From Massilia eburnea (lineage in GTDB: Bacteria > Pseudomonadota > Gammaproteobacteria > Burkholderiales > Burkholderiaceae_D): DNA of 64,000 nt. The notes beneath the pieces were generated by a model. That model saw only the letters and a program-made list of their open reading frames with translations, searched no databases and was not told where the DNA came from. A program made the translations under genes and the position numbers. Position 1 is the first letter of the stretch; every line of letters begins with the position of its first letter. Shown one piece after another: positions 6,857 through 15,242 of this stretch. The stretch is taken from the NCBI RefSeq assembly GCF_009720745.1, contig NZ_WNKX01000001.1, positions 1-64,000 on the forward strand, in the 5' to 3' direction.

Positions 6857-9601
6857 ATGAAAATACCTGGCACGCACAAGGCATCGGCATTCCGCCGCAC
6901 CCGCTGCACCCACGCTGTATTACTCGCGCTTGGCAGCATGAGCCTGGACGCTTACGCGCAAACCATGCCGCGCGTGGAAATCACCGGCTCCAGCATCAAG
7001 CGCATCGAGGGCGAGACAGCATTGCCAGTCGAAGTCATCAAGCGGGAAGATATCGAGAAGACCGGCGTGACCACGGCTTCCGAGCTGCTGCAAAAGATTT
7101 CCTCCAATGTAGGTGGCCTTACCGATGGCGCCAGCACCAGCGATGTGATGGGCGGCCAGCGCGGCTTCAACGGCGCCAACCTGCGCGGCCTGGGTGTTTC
7201 GAGCACGCTGGTGCTGTTGAACGGCCGCCGCTTGGCCAACTTTGCCAGCCCTGGCGACAATTCCGGCGTCGACCTGAACAATATCCCGGCCGGCGCCATC
7301 CAGCGCGTGGAAATTCTCAAGGACGGTGCATCGGCCATTTACGGTACCGATGCCATGGGCGGCGTGATCAACTTCATCACCCGCAAGGATTACCAGGGTG
7401 GCGATGCCAGCGTGTACGCGCTCCGTACGGACGAAGGCGGCGGTGGCAAACGATCGGCCACGCTGTCTGGCGGCTTTGGTGACCTGAGCACTGACCGCTT
7501 CAACGTGTTCGGTGCGCTGGACGTGCAAAAGACGGACCGCCTGGCCAGCTCGCAACGCAAATTCATGCAGGAATACAGCCTGCCCGACCGCCTGTCGCCA
7601 CAGCTGTCCAGTTACTCTTTCCCCGGCAACGTCGACCTGACTGACGACCAGTTGGCGACCCTGAACAGCTCCGGCTACCTGAAAGGGTCAGGCCCGGGCG
7701 GCACTTGGACCGACACCCGCGTCAACTTCGGCAGGGACTCCTGCAAGGACGGCACCCCGAACGTTGTGCGTCCGCTCGGCCCCGGGGGCACCGAAGGCTG
7801 CTCCTTCAACTACATGGGCGATTCGGAGGTCTATCCGGATTCCAAGAAACAGAGTTTTATCGGCCGTGCCACCTTCCAGGTGAGCGACGACCACCAGCTG
7901 TTTGCCGAAGTCCTGCTGAGCAGGGCGGTGACCAGCTACGCCGCCTCGCCCGCCGTCTCCAGCAGCATCAACGGCACCACCTACGGCATTTACCTGCCAG
8001 CCGACCTGCAAGCCAAGACCGGCATCACCACCCCGGTCAACTTCCGCTTCCGCCTGTCGGACGCCGGCCGCCGCACTTCGGAAGTGACCAGTAAAGCGCA
8101 GCGCTTCGTGCTCGGCGCGACTGGCAAATTCGGCGACTGGGATTACGATACCGCTTACAACCACAGTGAAAACAAGGCCACCGACCTCGATATTGACGGC
8201 TGGGTTTCACGCAGCAAGATGCTGGCTGGCATTGCCGCTGGCAAGTACAACCCATTTGTCCCCGCCACGGACGACTCTGGCCGTAAGTTCATGGACTCGA
8301 TCAAAATCCATGACGCAGCGCGCATTTCGAAAGGCACAAGCGACAGCTTTGATGGCAAGGTGACCCGTCCGCTGATGGCATTGGGCGGTGGCGATGCCAT
8401 GCTGGCGGTAGGCGCCGAACTGCGGCGCGAAAAGACCTCGTTCACCTCCACCGAAGCACTGCGCGGAAACGACGTGCAGGGTGACCGCTCCAGCTCGGAC
8501 GAATTGCTGGCTGACTCGTCCAATTCACGCGACATCGCCGGCATTTTCACAGAGATCAATGCGCCATTCAGCAAGGAGTGGGAAGGCCAGTTCGCTGTCC
8601 GTTACGACCGCTATAAGGGCGTGCATGATCCACTGACCAACATCACGACGGGGGCACTGAACACCGTCAATCCGAAAATCGCCGTCAGCTACCGGCCGAG
8701 CAAGGAAGTATTGGGCCGTGTTTCCTATGGCACCGGCTTCCGCGCACCGTCGATTGCCGAAATGTTCCTGCCTGTACGTTCCGATACCACGGCCAGCTTT
8801 GTGAAAGACCCGATATCGGGCGAGGTCGCCCAGTTCGACGTGGACCGCTACGGCAACCCACAGCTGAAACCGGAAAAATCCAAGCAGTTTTCGGCCGGTG
8901 TGGTGCTGCAGCCTAACAACAACTGGAACGCCAGCATCGACTACTGGATCATTCGCAAGACCGACATCATCTCGGAGATCGGCGAGCAAACCGTGTTCGA
9001 CAACCCGGTCTACTACAACGATCCGAACATCGTGGTGCGTGACGAAGATGGCGCCGTATCCTTCCTTCAGTTCAAGAAAGAGAACCGCGGCAAGCTCAAC
9101 ACCTCCGGTTTTGATATTGCACTGAACTGGCATGGGGATGCCACTTCTATCGGCCGCTTCAGCGCGAGCCTCGATGGCACGCTGATCACCGAGTACAAGT
9201 TCCAGTCCGATCCGAACTCGCCGTTGACGAACGGCCTGGGCGTATTCCGTGATGACAAAGCCGTGCAGCGCTGGCGCCACAAGCTCAATATTGACTGGAC
9301 CTATGGGCCCGTCAACCTGAGCCTGGGCAACACCTTCTTCTCCGGCTATCGCGACCAGAATATTCCGGGCCTGGCTGATCCGGGCTGGAACGACCGCGAC
9401 GTGAAGTTCTATTCGCTGTGGGATCTGACGGGCAGCTATTCATTCAACAAGAACCTCAAGCTGCGCGCTGGCGTGATCAATATGTTCGATACGCCGCCGC
9501 CATTCACCAACCAGTCACGCTATTTCGAAGTGACCTGGGATCCAACCTACGGTGATCCGCGTGGCCGCTCCTTCTTCGCCAACCTGCAGTACAAGTTCTG
9601 A
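6857..9601 (+). CDS. TonB-dependent receptor, probably for cyanophycin or its dipeptides
   Basis: A 914-residue outer-membrane receptor. The ATG at 6857 has AGAGGA upstream and opens a signal peptide ending SLDAYAQ. RVEITGSSIKR is a TonB-box-like start. The plug (VEVIKREDIEKTG, NLRGLGVSSTLVLLNGRRLA, VEILKDGASAIYGTDAMGGVINFITR) and a C-terminal barrel ending in NLQYKF with terminal Phe are complete. A disulfide-type loop (SCKDG...EGCSFN) is present in the barrel. Receptors of this OmpA-W-like large class usually import peptides or glycans. The divergent cyanophycinase gene and shared regulatory region suggest that it carries beta-Asp-Arg oligomers or related substrates; that substrate is an inference. 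Confidence 0.88.
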   Translation: MKIPGTHKASAFRRTRCTHAVLLALGSMSLDAYAQTMPRVEITGSSIKRIEGETALPVEVIKREDIEKTGVTTASELLQKISSNVGGLTDGASTSDVMGGQRGFNGANLRGLGVSSTLVLLNGRRLANFASPGDNSGVDLNNIPAGAIQRVEILKDGASAIYGTDAMGGVINFITRKDYQGGDASVYALRTDEGGGGKRSATLSGGFGDLSTDRFNVFGALDVQKTDRLASSQRKFMQEYSLPDRLSPQLSSYSFPGNVDLTDDQLATLNSSGYLKGSGPGGTWTDTRVNFGRDSCKDGTPNVVRPLGPGGTEGCSFNYMGDSEVYPDSKKQSFIGRATFQVSDDHQLFAEVLLSRAVTSYAASPAVSSSINGTTYGIYLPADLQAKTGITTPVNFRFRLSDAGRRTSEVTSKAQRFVLGATGKFGDWDYDTAYNHSENKATDLDIDGWVSRSKMLAGIAAGKYNPFVPATDDSGRKFMDSIKIHDAARISKGTSDSFDGKVTRPLMALGGGDAMLAVGAELRREKTSFTSTEALRGNDVQGDRSSSDELLADSSNSRDIAGIFTEINAPFSKEWEGQFAVRYDRYKGVHDPLTNITTGALNTVNPKIAVSYRPSKEVLGRVSYGTGFRAPSIAEMFLPVRSDTTASFVKDPISGEVAQFDVDRYGNPQLKPEKSKQFSAGVVLQPNNNWNASIDYWIIRKTDIISEIGEQTVFDNPVYYNDPNIVVRDEDGAVSFLQFKKENRGKLNTSGFDIALNWHGDATSIGRFSASLDGTLITEYKFQSDPNSPLTNGLGVFRDDKAVQRWRHKLNIDWTYGPVNLSLGNTFFSGYRDQNIPGLADPGWNDRDVKFYSLWDLTGSYSFNKNLKLRAGVINMFDTPPPFTNQSRYFEVTWDPTYGDPRGRSFFANLQYKF

Positions 9602-9614
9602 CCCATCCTTCAGG

Positions 9615-9654
9615 CGCCCTGTCCTGCCGCGTGGCAGGCAGGGCGTTTTCTTTT
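9615..9654 (+). terminator. rho-independent terminator after the TonB receptor
   Basis: A 13-bp stem (CGCCCTG-CCTGCC with one bulged T, paired with GGCAGG-CAGGGCG), a GCGT loop, then TTTTCTTTT. Confidence 0.85.
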
Positions 9655-9729
9655 GATGCAATGAAGCAACTACATTTGGACAAATATATCTCTATAATAG
9701 ACGCTTGTCCCGTTCTCCTGCACCTTCCA

Positions 9730-11091
9730 ATGAAATACCAGCGCCATGACATGCACCAGGCCTTCAAGCGCGAGTTTGCCTCCCTGTCGACATGGCGCTC
9801 GCGGGCGGTGGTCATCGCGGCATCCGCTGCTGCTGGACTGATTGTCGTCGGCTTCACCCAATTGGCCGAGAGCGCGTTTGACGTGTTCGCTCGCTGGATT
9901 GCACCGCATTGGTGGCTGACTTTACTGTGGATGCCACTGGCCTGCGCGGTCATCGTGTGGTGCGTCCGGCGCTTTGCTCCGGGGACTGCCGGCTCCGGCA
10001 TCCCGAATGTCATGGCATCGCTGGATCCAGCGATGCCGGTCGGCGAACGTAGCCGTTTCGTCTCGATTCGGCTCAGCCTGTACAAAGCTGTGTTGACAGC
10101 GGCCGGCCTGCTGGGCGGCTTGTCACTGGGGCGCGAGGGTCCATCGGTACAAATTGCAGCCGGGGTGATGCTTGCCGCGCGCCGTATCCTGCCCGCCCAT
10201 GCGGCAATCAATTCCCGGGGCCTGCTCATTGCCGGCGGCTCCGCAGGTATCGCCGCTGCCTTCAACACGCCCTTGGCCGGCGTGATGTTTGCAATTGAAG
10301 AACTGGCCAGGTCGCCAGAGCAGCGCAACAGCGGGGTGATTGTTGCAGGCATCGTTCTCGCGGGCCTGATTGCCGTTTCCATCAATGGCAATTCGACCCA
10401 CTTTGGTGTCATCCATCCTGGCCCGATTGGCGCCGCCCTGCTATGGCCTGGCTTGCTGGTGACGCTTGTTTCGGGCGCAGTCGGCGGATTGTTTGCCCGG
10501 CTCCTGCTCGCGTCCCTCGCCAATAAACCGATTGATTTTGCCGGCCGCATGCGCCGCCGCTATCCGGTGCGATTTGCGGCACTTTGCGGCGCTGGCGTCG
10601 CCGTAGTCGGTATCGTCACCCATGGCACGGTATTCGGAAGCAGCAACAATTCAACCTTGATGCTGCTCGATGGCGGCGCAGCGTCGTCCCAAAGCTTCGC
10701 CTTTTTCAAATTTATCGCCACCTGGCTGACCGTCTGGTCCGGTATTCCCGGCGGCATATTCGCGCCATCGCTCGCAATTGGCGCTGGCCTGGGCGACAAT
10801 ATCGCGGCCCTTACCCACTATCCCTTCGTTCCTGCCCTGATCGCTTTAGGCATGGTGGGGTTCCTCGCGGCGGTAACGCAGGCGCCACTGACCTCGTTCA
10901 TTATCGTGATGGAGATGGTCGACGGTCATGCGATGGTGCTTAGCCTGATGGCATGCGCCGTAATCGCCGGAACGATTTCCCGCGTCCTGAGTCCACCGCT
11001 GTATGGGGCCCTGGCGCAGCAACAGTTGGATACCGTCCGCCCAACCTCATCGACTGGCGACACCGAGCCGGGTACGGGCCAGCCACACTGA
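9730..11091 (+). CDS. ClC family chloride channel / H+:Cl- antiporter
   Basis: An inner-membrane ClC protein of about 453 residues. The selectivity motifs are intact: GSGIP, GREGPS with the gating glutamate, and GGIFAP. The IEE after FNTPLAGVMFA keeps the internal proton glutamate, which favours exchange of chloride for protons over a simple channel. About ten hydrophobic segments run through the protein and there is no cytoplasmic CBS domain. I start it at ATG 9730; 9751 (MHQAFKRE) is equally possible because neither has a clear ribosome site. The likely role is acid tolerance or chloride homeostasis. The neighbours give no further clue. Confidence 0.87.
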   Translation: MKYQRHDMHQAFKREFASLSTWRSRAVVIAASAAAGLIVVGFTQLAESAFDVFARWIAPHWWLTLLWMPLACAVIVWCVRRFAPGTAGSGIPNVMASLDPAMPVGERSRFVSIRLSLYKAVLTAAGLLGGLSLGREGPSVQIAAGVMLAARRILPAHAAINSRGLLIAGGSAGIAAAFNTPLAGVMFAIEELARSPEQRNSGVIVAGIVLAGLIAVSINGNSTHFGVIHPGPIGAALLWPGLLVTLVSGAVGGLFARLLLASLANKPIDFAGRMRRRYPVRFAALCGAGVAVVGIVTHGTVFGSSNNSTLMLLDGGAASSQSFAFFKFIATWLTVWSGIPGGIFAPSLAIGAGLGDNIAALTHYPFVPALIALGMVGFLAAVTQAPLTSFIIVMEMVDGHAMVLSLMACAVIAGTISRVLSPPLYGALAQQQLDTVRPTSSTGDTEPGTGQPH

Positions 11092-11110
11092 AACTGGCCG
11101 GAGCCTTACG

Positions 11111-11608
11111 TCACAACTCGGCGAGTGGAGTCTTGGCGCCGCGCGCATCGGCGCCCAGCGCTTCAATGACTGTCGCCAGGTCCCGCTCGAGCCGGCTGAG
11201 TAGATCAGGATCCATTCGCTCAAGTGCTGCCGGCAATACTCCTTTGAAGGGCGCGGGCGCCGTTGCCAGCAGCGCCCTGCCTTGCTCGGTCAGACTGAGC
11301 TGCGTGGCACGCCGGTCATCAGTGCGCTTGTCGACCTCAATCAGCTGGCGATCGGACAGGATCCGCACCAGGTTGCTTGCCGTAGACTGATGGATATCGA
11401 GCGCGTTCGACAAATCCGTAACACCCATCGCCTCGTTGGCGGCGATCTCGCTGAGGGCCCACAACTGTGCGCCGCCAATGCCGGACTCGCGTTCGATCTG
11501 GCGGAAATGTCCTCGGACGGCGTTGAAGATCATTCGAAATTGCCGCAAGACCCGCACCGAAGCATTCGGGTCCAGACCGGCAGCTGGGGATGGCGTAAGT
11601 TTGCTCAT
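11111..11608 (-). CDS. MarR family transcriptional regulator
   Basis: Encodes 165 residues with a winged helix-turn-helix typical of MarR: LWALSEIAANEAMGVTDLSNALDIHQSTASNLVRILSDRQLIE as the recognition region, then RTDDRRATQLSLTEQGRALL as the wing. Such proteins are homodimers that usually repress a neighbouring transporter or enzyme gene in response to small phenolic ligands. It converges with the ClC gene and stands alone, so its target is not evident; the FAD monooxygenase about 800 bases upstream is one candidate. The ATG at 11608 is preferred because the longer reading has no family match. Confidence 0.8.
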   Translation of the reverse strand: MSKLTPSPAAGLDPNASVRVLRQFRMIFNAVRGHFRQIERESGIGGAQLWALSEIAANEAMGVTDLSNALDIHQSTASNLVRILSDRQLIEVDKRTDDRRATQLSLTEQGRALLATAPAPFKGVLPAALERMDPDLLSRLERDLATVIEALGADARGAKTPLAEL

Positions 11609-11683
11609 CCGCGCATCATAACGGAAACCCGCCATCGCGGCGACCGGGATCAGGCCGTCACCGCCCCAGCCTTCGTAGGAAAC

Positions 11684-12175
11684 CTAATCGAATTTCTCAA
11701 AGATCAAGCACCAGTCATCGTCGACCGTGCGTTGATTGAGTTCGCCGGCGTTCAGTTCGCCGGCATTATCGAGGCTCGCCAAAGTCGGTAAGTTCTGTTC
11801 GCAATTAAATTGAATCGCTTTCTGCCACCCCGGACCAATCGCCGATAGGCCACCTCCCGCGTAACTGTATTTCGTCATGTTCCCATCTGAACGGAGTATT
11901 GGGTTGCCAATCGCCTCAAGCAGTCGGACATATTCTTTTCGCCGCCTATCGCTCACGGGCTTGCCCAACTTCGTCGAACTGACGTAGGACATTGCATCAT
12001 CGACCATCATCTGATGCAGCAAATCGAAGCTCGCCTTGTTCTTATGGAGACGCTCAATCAATGAGGCATCTGTTGGCGCGCTAAGGTAATAAGGGTCCGC
12101 CATCATGAAGAGCGACGCGCCCACAAGGATAAGGGCGCAGCACAAGATTCCGACTGTCCATTTCAAAACACTCAT
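11684..12175 (-). CDS. membrane-anchored protein of unknown function
   Basis: Encodes 163 residues. One N-terminal hydrophobic helix (about residues 6-26) acts as a signal anchor, followed by a hydrophilic domain that would face the periplasm. Close to the C-terminus the pentapeptide NAGEL occurs twice in a row, produced by a 15-bp tandem duplication (11739-11753 and 11754-11768). Two cysteines (FNCEQN, DWCLIF) lie near the end. No family is recognised. It lies directly downstream of what may be a broken small membrane protein gene. Confidence 0.5.
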   Translation of the reverse strand: MSVLKWTVGILCCALILVGASLFMMADPYYLSAPTDASLIERLHKNKASFDLLHQMMVDDAMSYVSSTKLGKPVSDRRRKEYVRLLEAIGNPILRSDGNMTKYSYAGGGLSAIGPGWQKAIQFNCEQNLPTLASLDNAGELNAGELNQRTVDDDWCLIFEKFD

Positions 12176-12181
12176 TATTTG

Positions 12182-12441
12182 CTACCCCAACTTGGTCCGA
12201 GACTCTATGTGGGACGAGAGCCAGATGGAGCCAACGACGACTGTCAGGCTCGCCACATTTCCAAAGCGATCGAAACTAAAGGGACAATGACGTCGGCGAA
12301 AATGGATGCGGCGGCTGAAACCAGGATCGATCTCTCGCAGGCACAAATTGCCAATATAGCATGCCGAGGAACTACCAGCCGGACATAGCTCCTTATCACC
12401 GAAGCATCACATCCTGGTTCCTTAAGGGATTTCCAAACCAT
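12182..12441 (-). pseudogene. possible frameshifted small membrane protein gene
   Basis: Two minus-strand reading frames meet here. One runs from 12441 to 12244 and carries a hydrophobic segment (SAAASIFADVIVPLVSIALE). The other continues to a TAG at 12182-12184 and contains ASLTVVVGSIWLSSHIESRT. Joined near EMWR by a one-base shift they would form a two-helix membrane protein that ends just before the next gene. It may equally be noncoding. Confidence 0.22.
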
Positions 12442-13946
12442 TTGGATAAACTACTGGCAGCATTAATCTCGTCGCCATTAACGCCGCTCGCCCAAGCAAC
12501 AATCCCGTCAGGCCGTATCAACAGCGCGGTCACTCCCAATCGATCCTTCGCATCGCTTGCGACATATTGGATGCGGCCATCCCAGCGGCGAGCAAGTGAC
12601 CGTAAGGCATCGCATCCATCGAAGTCGAGCAAAATTCCAAGCCCTGTTCGAAGATGCTGGTTCAAGCTCGTCCCGTCGTCGAACTCGAAGTTCGGCGCAC
12701 TGCGGCCAACAAGCGGATGTGCATGACCGAGGTCATAGCGAAGTCCGACACCCCATACACGCTTCGCGAAATAGGTAGCGCCGTCACGCGTGTCGATAAG
12801 GTCGCGCATGATGGCTTCCAGTGCCCGTGAACTGGGGCTTGGGCGCATCAATGCCACCTGCGCGCGTGACCAGTCGAGAATTCGCGCGGCCTCCGGCTGT
12901 CGCTCGCGGGCATAGGTGTCCAGCAGACCGGCGGGCGCGTTTCCGCGTATTGTCGCAGCGAGTTTCCAGCCAAGGTTCATTGCATCGCCAAGTCCGAGGT
13001 TCAGGCCTTGCCCACCCAGCGGCGAATGGATGTGGGCAGCGTCGCCGGCCAGCAGCACTCGGCCCCTCCTGTATTCCGTTGCCTGGAAGGCGCGATCGGT
13101 CCAGGTGGTGGCGAGCTCCAAGTCCGTCACGCGGACATCGGCGCCGGAAACCTTGCGCAGAACTGCCTCGATATGTTCGCGCGTGATCGGATCGCCGCGG
13201 TGGAAAGCGCCACCGTCAAAATCGACCATGCCGATGGTGCCTGGGGCTGCAAATGTGTACATCCCCGTCGCGGTGTAATGGCGGCCGGGCTTGGGCATCT
13301 CCGGGCCTGCCAGCTTGACCTGGACTGAATAGCCTGTGAAATCCGGATCGGTACCGGCAAAAGCGATTCCCGCAGCCTTGCGCACGATGCTCCTTCCGCC
13401 GTCGCAGCCAACGAGCCATTGCGCCTGGAATGCTTCGCCTCCCGCGAACACCGTAACGCCGTTTGTCGATTGCTCGAATTCTTCAACGCCGCAGCCGCGC
13501 CTAATCTCTACGCCCAAGCTGCCTGCGCGGCTCGCGAGCACTGCTTCAATACTGGCCATGTCCGCGGCGAAATGACTGACCGGGCCAGGCAAGCGATACG
13601 GCCACTGCTCGCTGTCTATCTGATCGTGAAAGAATTGAATGCCGGCGAAATGGCCTGCGGGACGCCGCGCTTGCTGCATCCAATGCGCCGCGGCGGAGAC
13701 GCTTCGACTGGCGATACGCTCTTCGAGGGCGCCCAGCAGATCGCGGCGGTCGAAGCTTTCGATTGTCGGCACGGTAAGGCCCCGCAGTCCAAACGGGAGT
13801 GCCTTCAGCAGTGCATGCGGTTCGCGCATATGCTCCAGTACCAGCACCGAGCAGCCGGCAAGGCGCAGTTCGCAGGCGAGAAATAGACCAACCGGGCCGG
13901 CGCCGGCGATCAGGACGTCATGGGAAATGGTGTGTGGTGCAGGCAT
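12396..13946 (-). CDS. FAD-dependent aromatic monooxygenase (PHBH family)
   Basis: A 516-residue class A flavoprotein monooxygenase, the group of p-hydroxybenzoate hydroxylase and rifampicin/pentachlorophenol monooxygenases. The dinucleotide fold GAGPVG lies at residues 15-20, the DG motif in VGCDGGRSIVRK, and the GD motif in GRVLLAGDAAHIHSP followed by GGQGLNLGLGDAMNLGWKL. The C-terminal 120 residues form a thioredoxin-like domain without the redox cysteines, as in PheA-type enzymes. It would hydroxylate an aromatic compound using NAD(P)H and oxygen; the substrate cannot be read from the sequence. The ATG follows AAGGAG. The gene stands alone. Confidence 0.85.
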   Translation of the reverse strand: MPAPHTISHDVLIAGAGPVGLFLACELRLAGCSVLVLEHMREPHALLKALPFGLRGLTVPTIESFDRRDLLGALEERIASRSVSAAAHWMQQARRPAGHFAGIQFFHDQIDSEQWPYRLPGPVSHFAADMASIEAVLASRAGSLGVEIRRGCGVEEFEQSTNGVTVFAGGEAFQAQWLVGCDGGRSIVRKAAGIAFAGTDPDFTGYSVQVKLAGPEMPKPGRHYTATGMYTFAAPGTIGMVDFDGGAFHRGDPITREHIEAVLRKVSGADVRVTDLELATTWTDRAFQATEYRRGRVLLAGDAAHIHSPLGGQGLNLGLGDAMNLGWKLAATIRGNAPAGLLDTYARERQPEAARILDWSRAQVALMRPSPSSRALEAIMRDLIDTRDGATYFAKRVWGVGLRYDLGHAHPLVGRSAPNFEFDDGTSLNQHLRTGLGILLDFDGCDALRSLARRWDGRIQYVASDAKDRLGVTALLIRPDGIVAWASGVNGDEINAASSLSKWFGNPLRNQDVMLR

Positions 13947-14260
13947 ATCTAGCTCCTTAGTCGATGTTCGACCGGAGCGTTCCCAGGTTCAGGATGCACA
14001 CGGACGAACAATTGGACGCCATGCGGCGTCAAACAATTCGTCGTGGGGATCTGATGCAAGGGCCAAAGACCAGAGCCTTCGTTACCGAAGGGACTTGGGC
14101 TTACCAAACCAAGTCTGCCTTTTCCGACATGCGGACTATAGCACGGTGCGGCGGCTGGTAACAATTGCTTACCGCCGAAACAATTTTGGCGTCACCGTCC
14201 TTTCCTGCCAAGCCGTTTAACGAGCAAGCGCCGATGATGGCGAATTCAGGAGAAAAGAAC
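13947..14260. other. 314-base intergenic region with an inverted repeat
   Basis: Holds the divergent promoters of the FAD monooxygenase and glycine-zipper genes. An imperfect dyad, AATTG-GACGCC-ATGC-GGCGTC-AAA-CAATT, lies at 14010-14038 and could be an operator or hairpin. I see no gene. Confidence 0.45.
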
Positions 14261-14791
14261 ATGGAAAGCACCGCACGTACCAAAATTCATCCAATGATGA
14301 TTGCCGCCGCCGCTTCGGTAGCGCTTGTGAGCCTGGTTGGAGCCGCATCGATTGCAGGCCTTCTGCCGAACTCCAATGCCAACACGATGCCTGCCGCAGC
14401 AGCAGCCCCGGTAGCTGCCGTGACTGCGCCTGCGCCAGCGGCGGAACCGGTGCGTGAACCAGAAGTACGCCGCGTAGTGGAGCATAAGACCGTGACGCAT
14501 CATACCTACTCGCCTGTGGCGCAAGCAGCGCCACAGCAAGCGCAAACCTCGGTTTCGCCGCAAGTCGCTGCTGCCGCTCCGGCACCGGCGCCTGCCCCGG
14601 CACCTGCGCAAAATAGTGCGGTAGGCATCGGCATCGGCGCAGTGGTCGGTGGCTTGCTTGGCAACCAGGTCGGCCATGGTAACGGCCGTAAGCTGGCCAC
14701 CATTGCCGGTGCTATCGGTGGCGGCTACGTCGGTAACGAAATTGCCAAGCACGAACAGCAGCAATCGCAACAGCAGCAGCCGCAGCAATAA
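14261..14791 (+). CDS. glycine-zipper 2TM domain protein
   Basis: Encodes 176 residues from an ATG behind AGGAG. An N-terminal signal anchor (MMIAAAASVALVSLVGAASIAGLL) is followed by a long Ala/Pro-rich linker with VEHKTVTHHTYSP. The C-terminal glycine zipper reads VGIGIGAVVGGLLGNQVGHGNG, then KLATIAGAIGGGYVGNEIAK. This domain pair is the Rick_17kDa_Anti/SlyB-like fold found in envelope proteins. There is no lipobox, so it is probably inner-membrane anchored. The last residues are almost all Gln. The function is unknown beyond a presumed envelope role. Confidence 0.75.
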   Translation: MESTARTKIHPMMIAAAASVALVSLVGAASIAGLLPNSNANTMPAAAAAPVAAVTAPAPAAEPVREPEVRRVVEHKTVTHHTYSPVAQAAPQQAQTSVSPQVAAAAPAPAPAPAPAQNSAVGIGIGAVVGGLLGNQVGHGNGRKLATIAGAIGGGYVGNEIAKHEQQQSQQQQPQQ

Positions 14792-14807
14792 CAAACCGCC
14801 TTGCATC

Positions 14808-14842
14808 CGCGCCGATTACAGCTGGTAATCGGCGCGTTCCTT
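14808..14842 (+). terminator. hairpin terminator after the glycine-zipper gene
   Basis: A 12-bp stem (CGCGCCGATTAC paired with GTAATCGGCGCG) and a five-base loop lie 17 bases after the stop; the following tract is TTCCTTCC, so the U-run is imperfect. Confidence 0.6.
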
Positions 14843-14872
14843 CCATTGGTCGTTATTTTAATGCAATTTAAT

Positions 14873-14886
14873 TTACTTTAAGGTAA
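14873..14886. promoter_or_regulatory. TTAC-N6-GTAA dyad before the HTH-like gene
   Basis: The near-palindrome TTACTTTAAGGTAA lies in an AT-rich stretch 44 bases before the start of the small HTH-like protein. It is a candidate autoregulatory operator. Confidence 0.3.
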
Positions 14887-14930
14887 TATATGCCAAGTAT
14901 TCGCAAAGTTGTGGAAGGAAAAGGAACATC

Positions 14931-15230
14931 ATGGCCGATTCAGAAGCAAGCGCAGTATCGACATCCGAACGGGTTTACGACCCGAACCGCTTACTCGATG
15001 CACTCATCGAACATCTCAGGCTGAAGAACGATGCGGCCCTGGCCCGCGCGCTCGAAGTGGCGCCGCCGGTGATCAGCAAGATCCGCCATCGCCGCCTGCC
15101 GGTGGGCGCCGCCCTCCTCATTCGCATGCACGAAGTCTCCGAACTGACAATCACCGACTTGCGCTACCTGATGGGAGACCGCCGCAAGAAATTCCGTATC
15201 AGCGACAGCCAGGGCAAGCCCAAGGATTAA
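14931..15230 (+). CDS. small helix-turn-helix-like protein
   Basis: Encodes 99 residues; the ATG follows AAGGAA. The central part, LKNDAALARALEVAPPVISKIRHRRLPVGAALLIRMHEVSE, has the spacing of a Cro/C1-type helix-turn-helix (AALARALEV turn PPVISKIRH). A basic C-terminal tail (DRRKKFR) follows. It could be a small transcription factor or nucleoid protein. Similar short proteins occur in Oxalobacteraceae genomes, but I know of no characterised member. An AT-rich dyad upstream may be its own operator. It converges with the Tsx-like gene with 12 bases between stops. Confidence 0.6.
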   Translation: MADSEASAVSTSERVYDPNRLLDALIEHLRLKNDAALARALEVAPPVISKIRHRRLPVGAALLIRMHEVSELTITDLRYLMGDRRKKFRISDSQGKPKD

Positions 15231-15242
15231 TCGGCGCGGCGC

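Noticed and set aside
13949..14164. A 71-codon minus-strand frame before the FAD monooxygenase
   Set aside because: No ribosome site, low-complexity proline/serine composition, and it occupies the promoter region.
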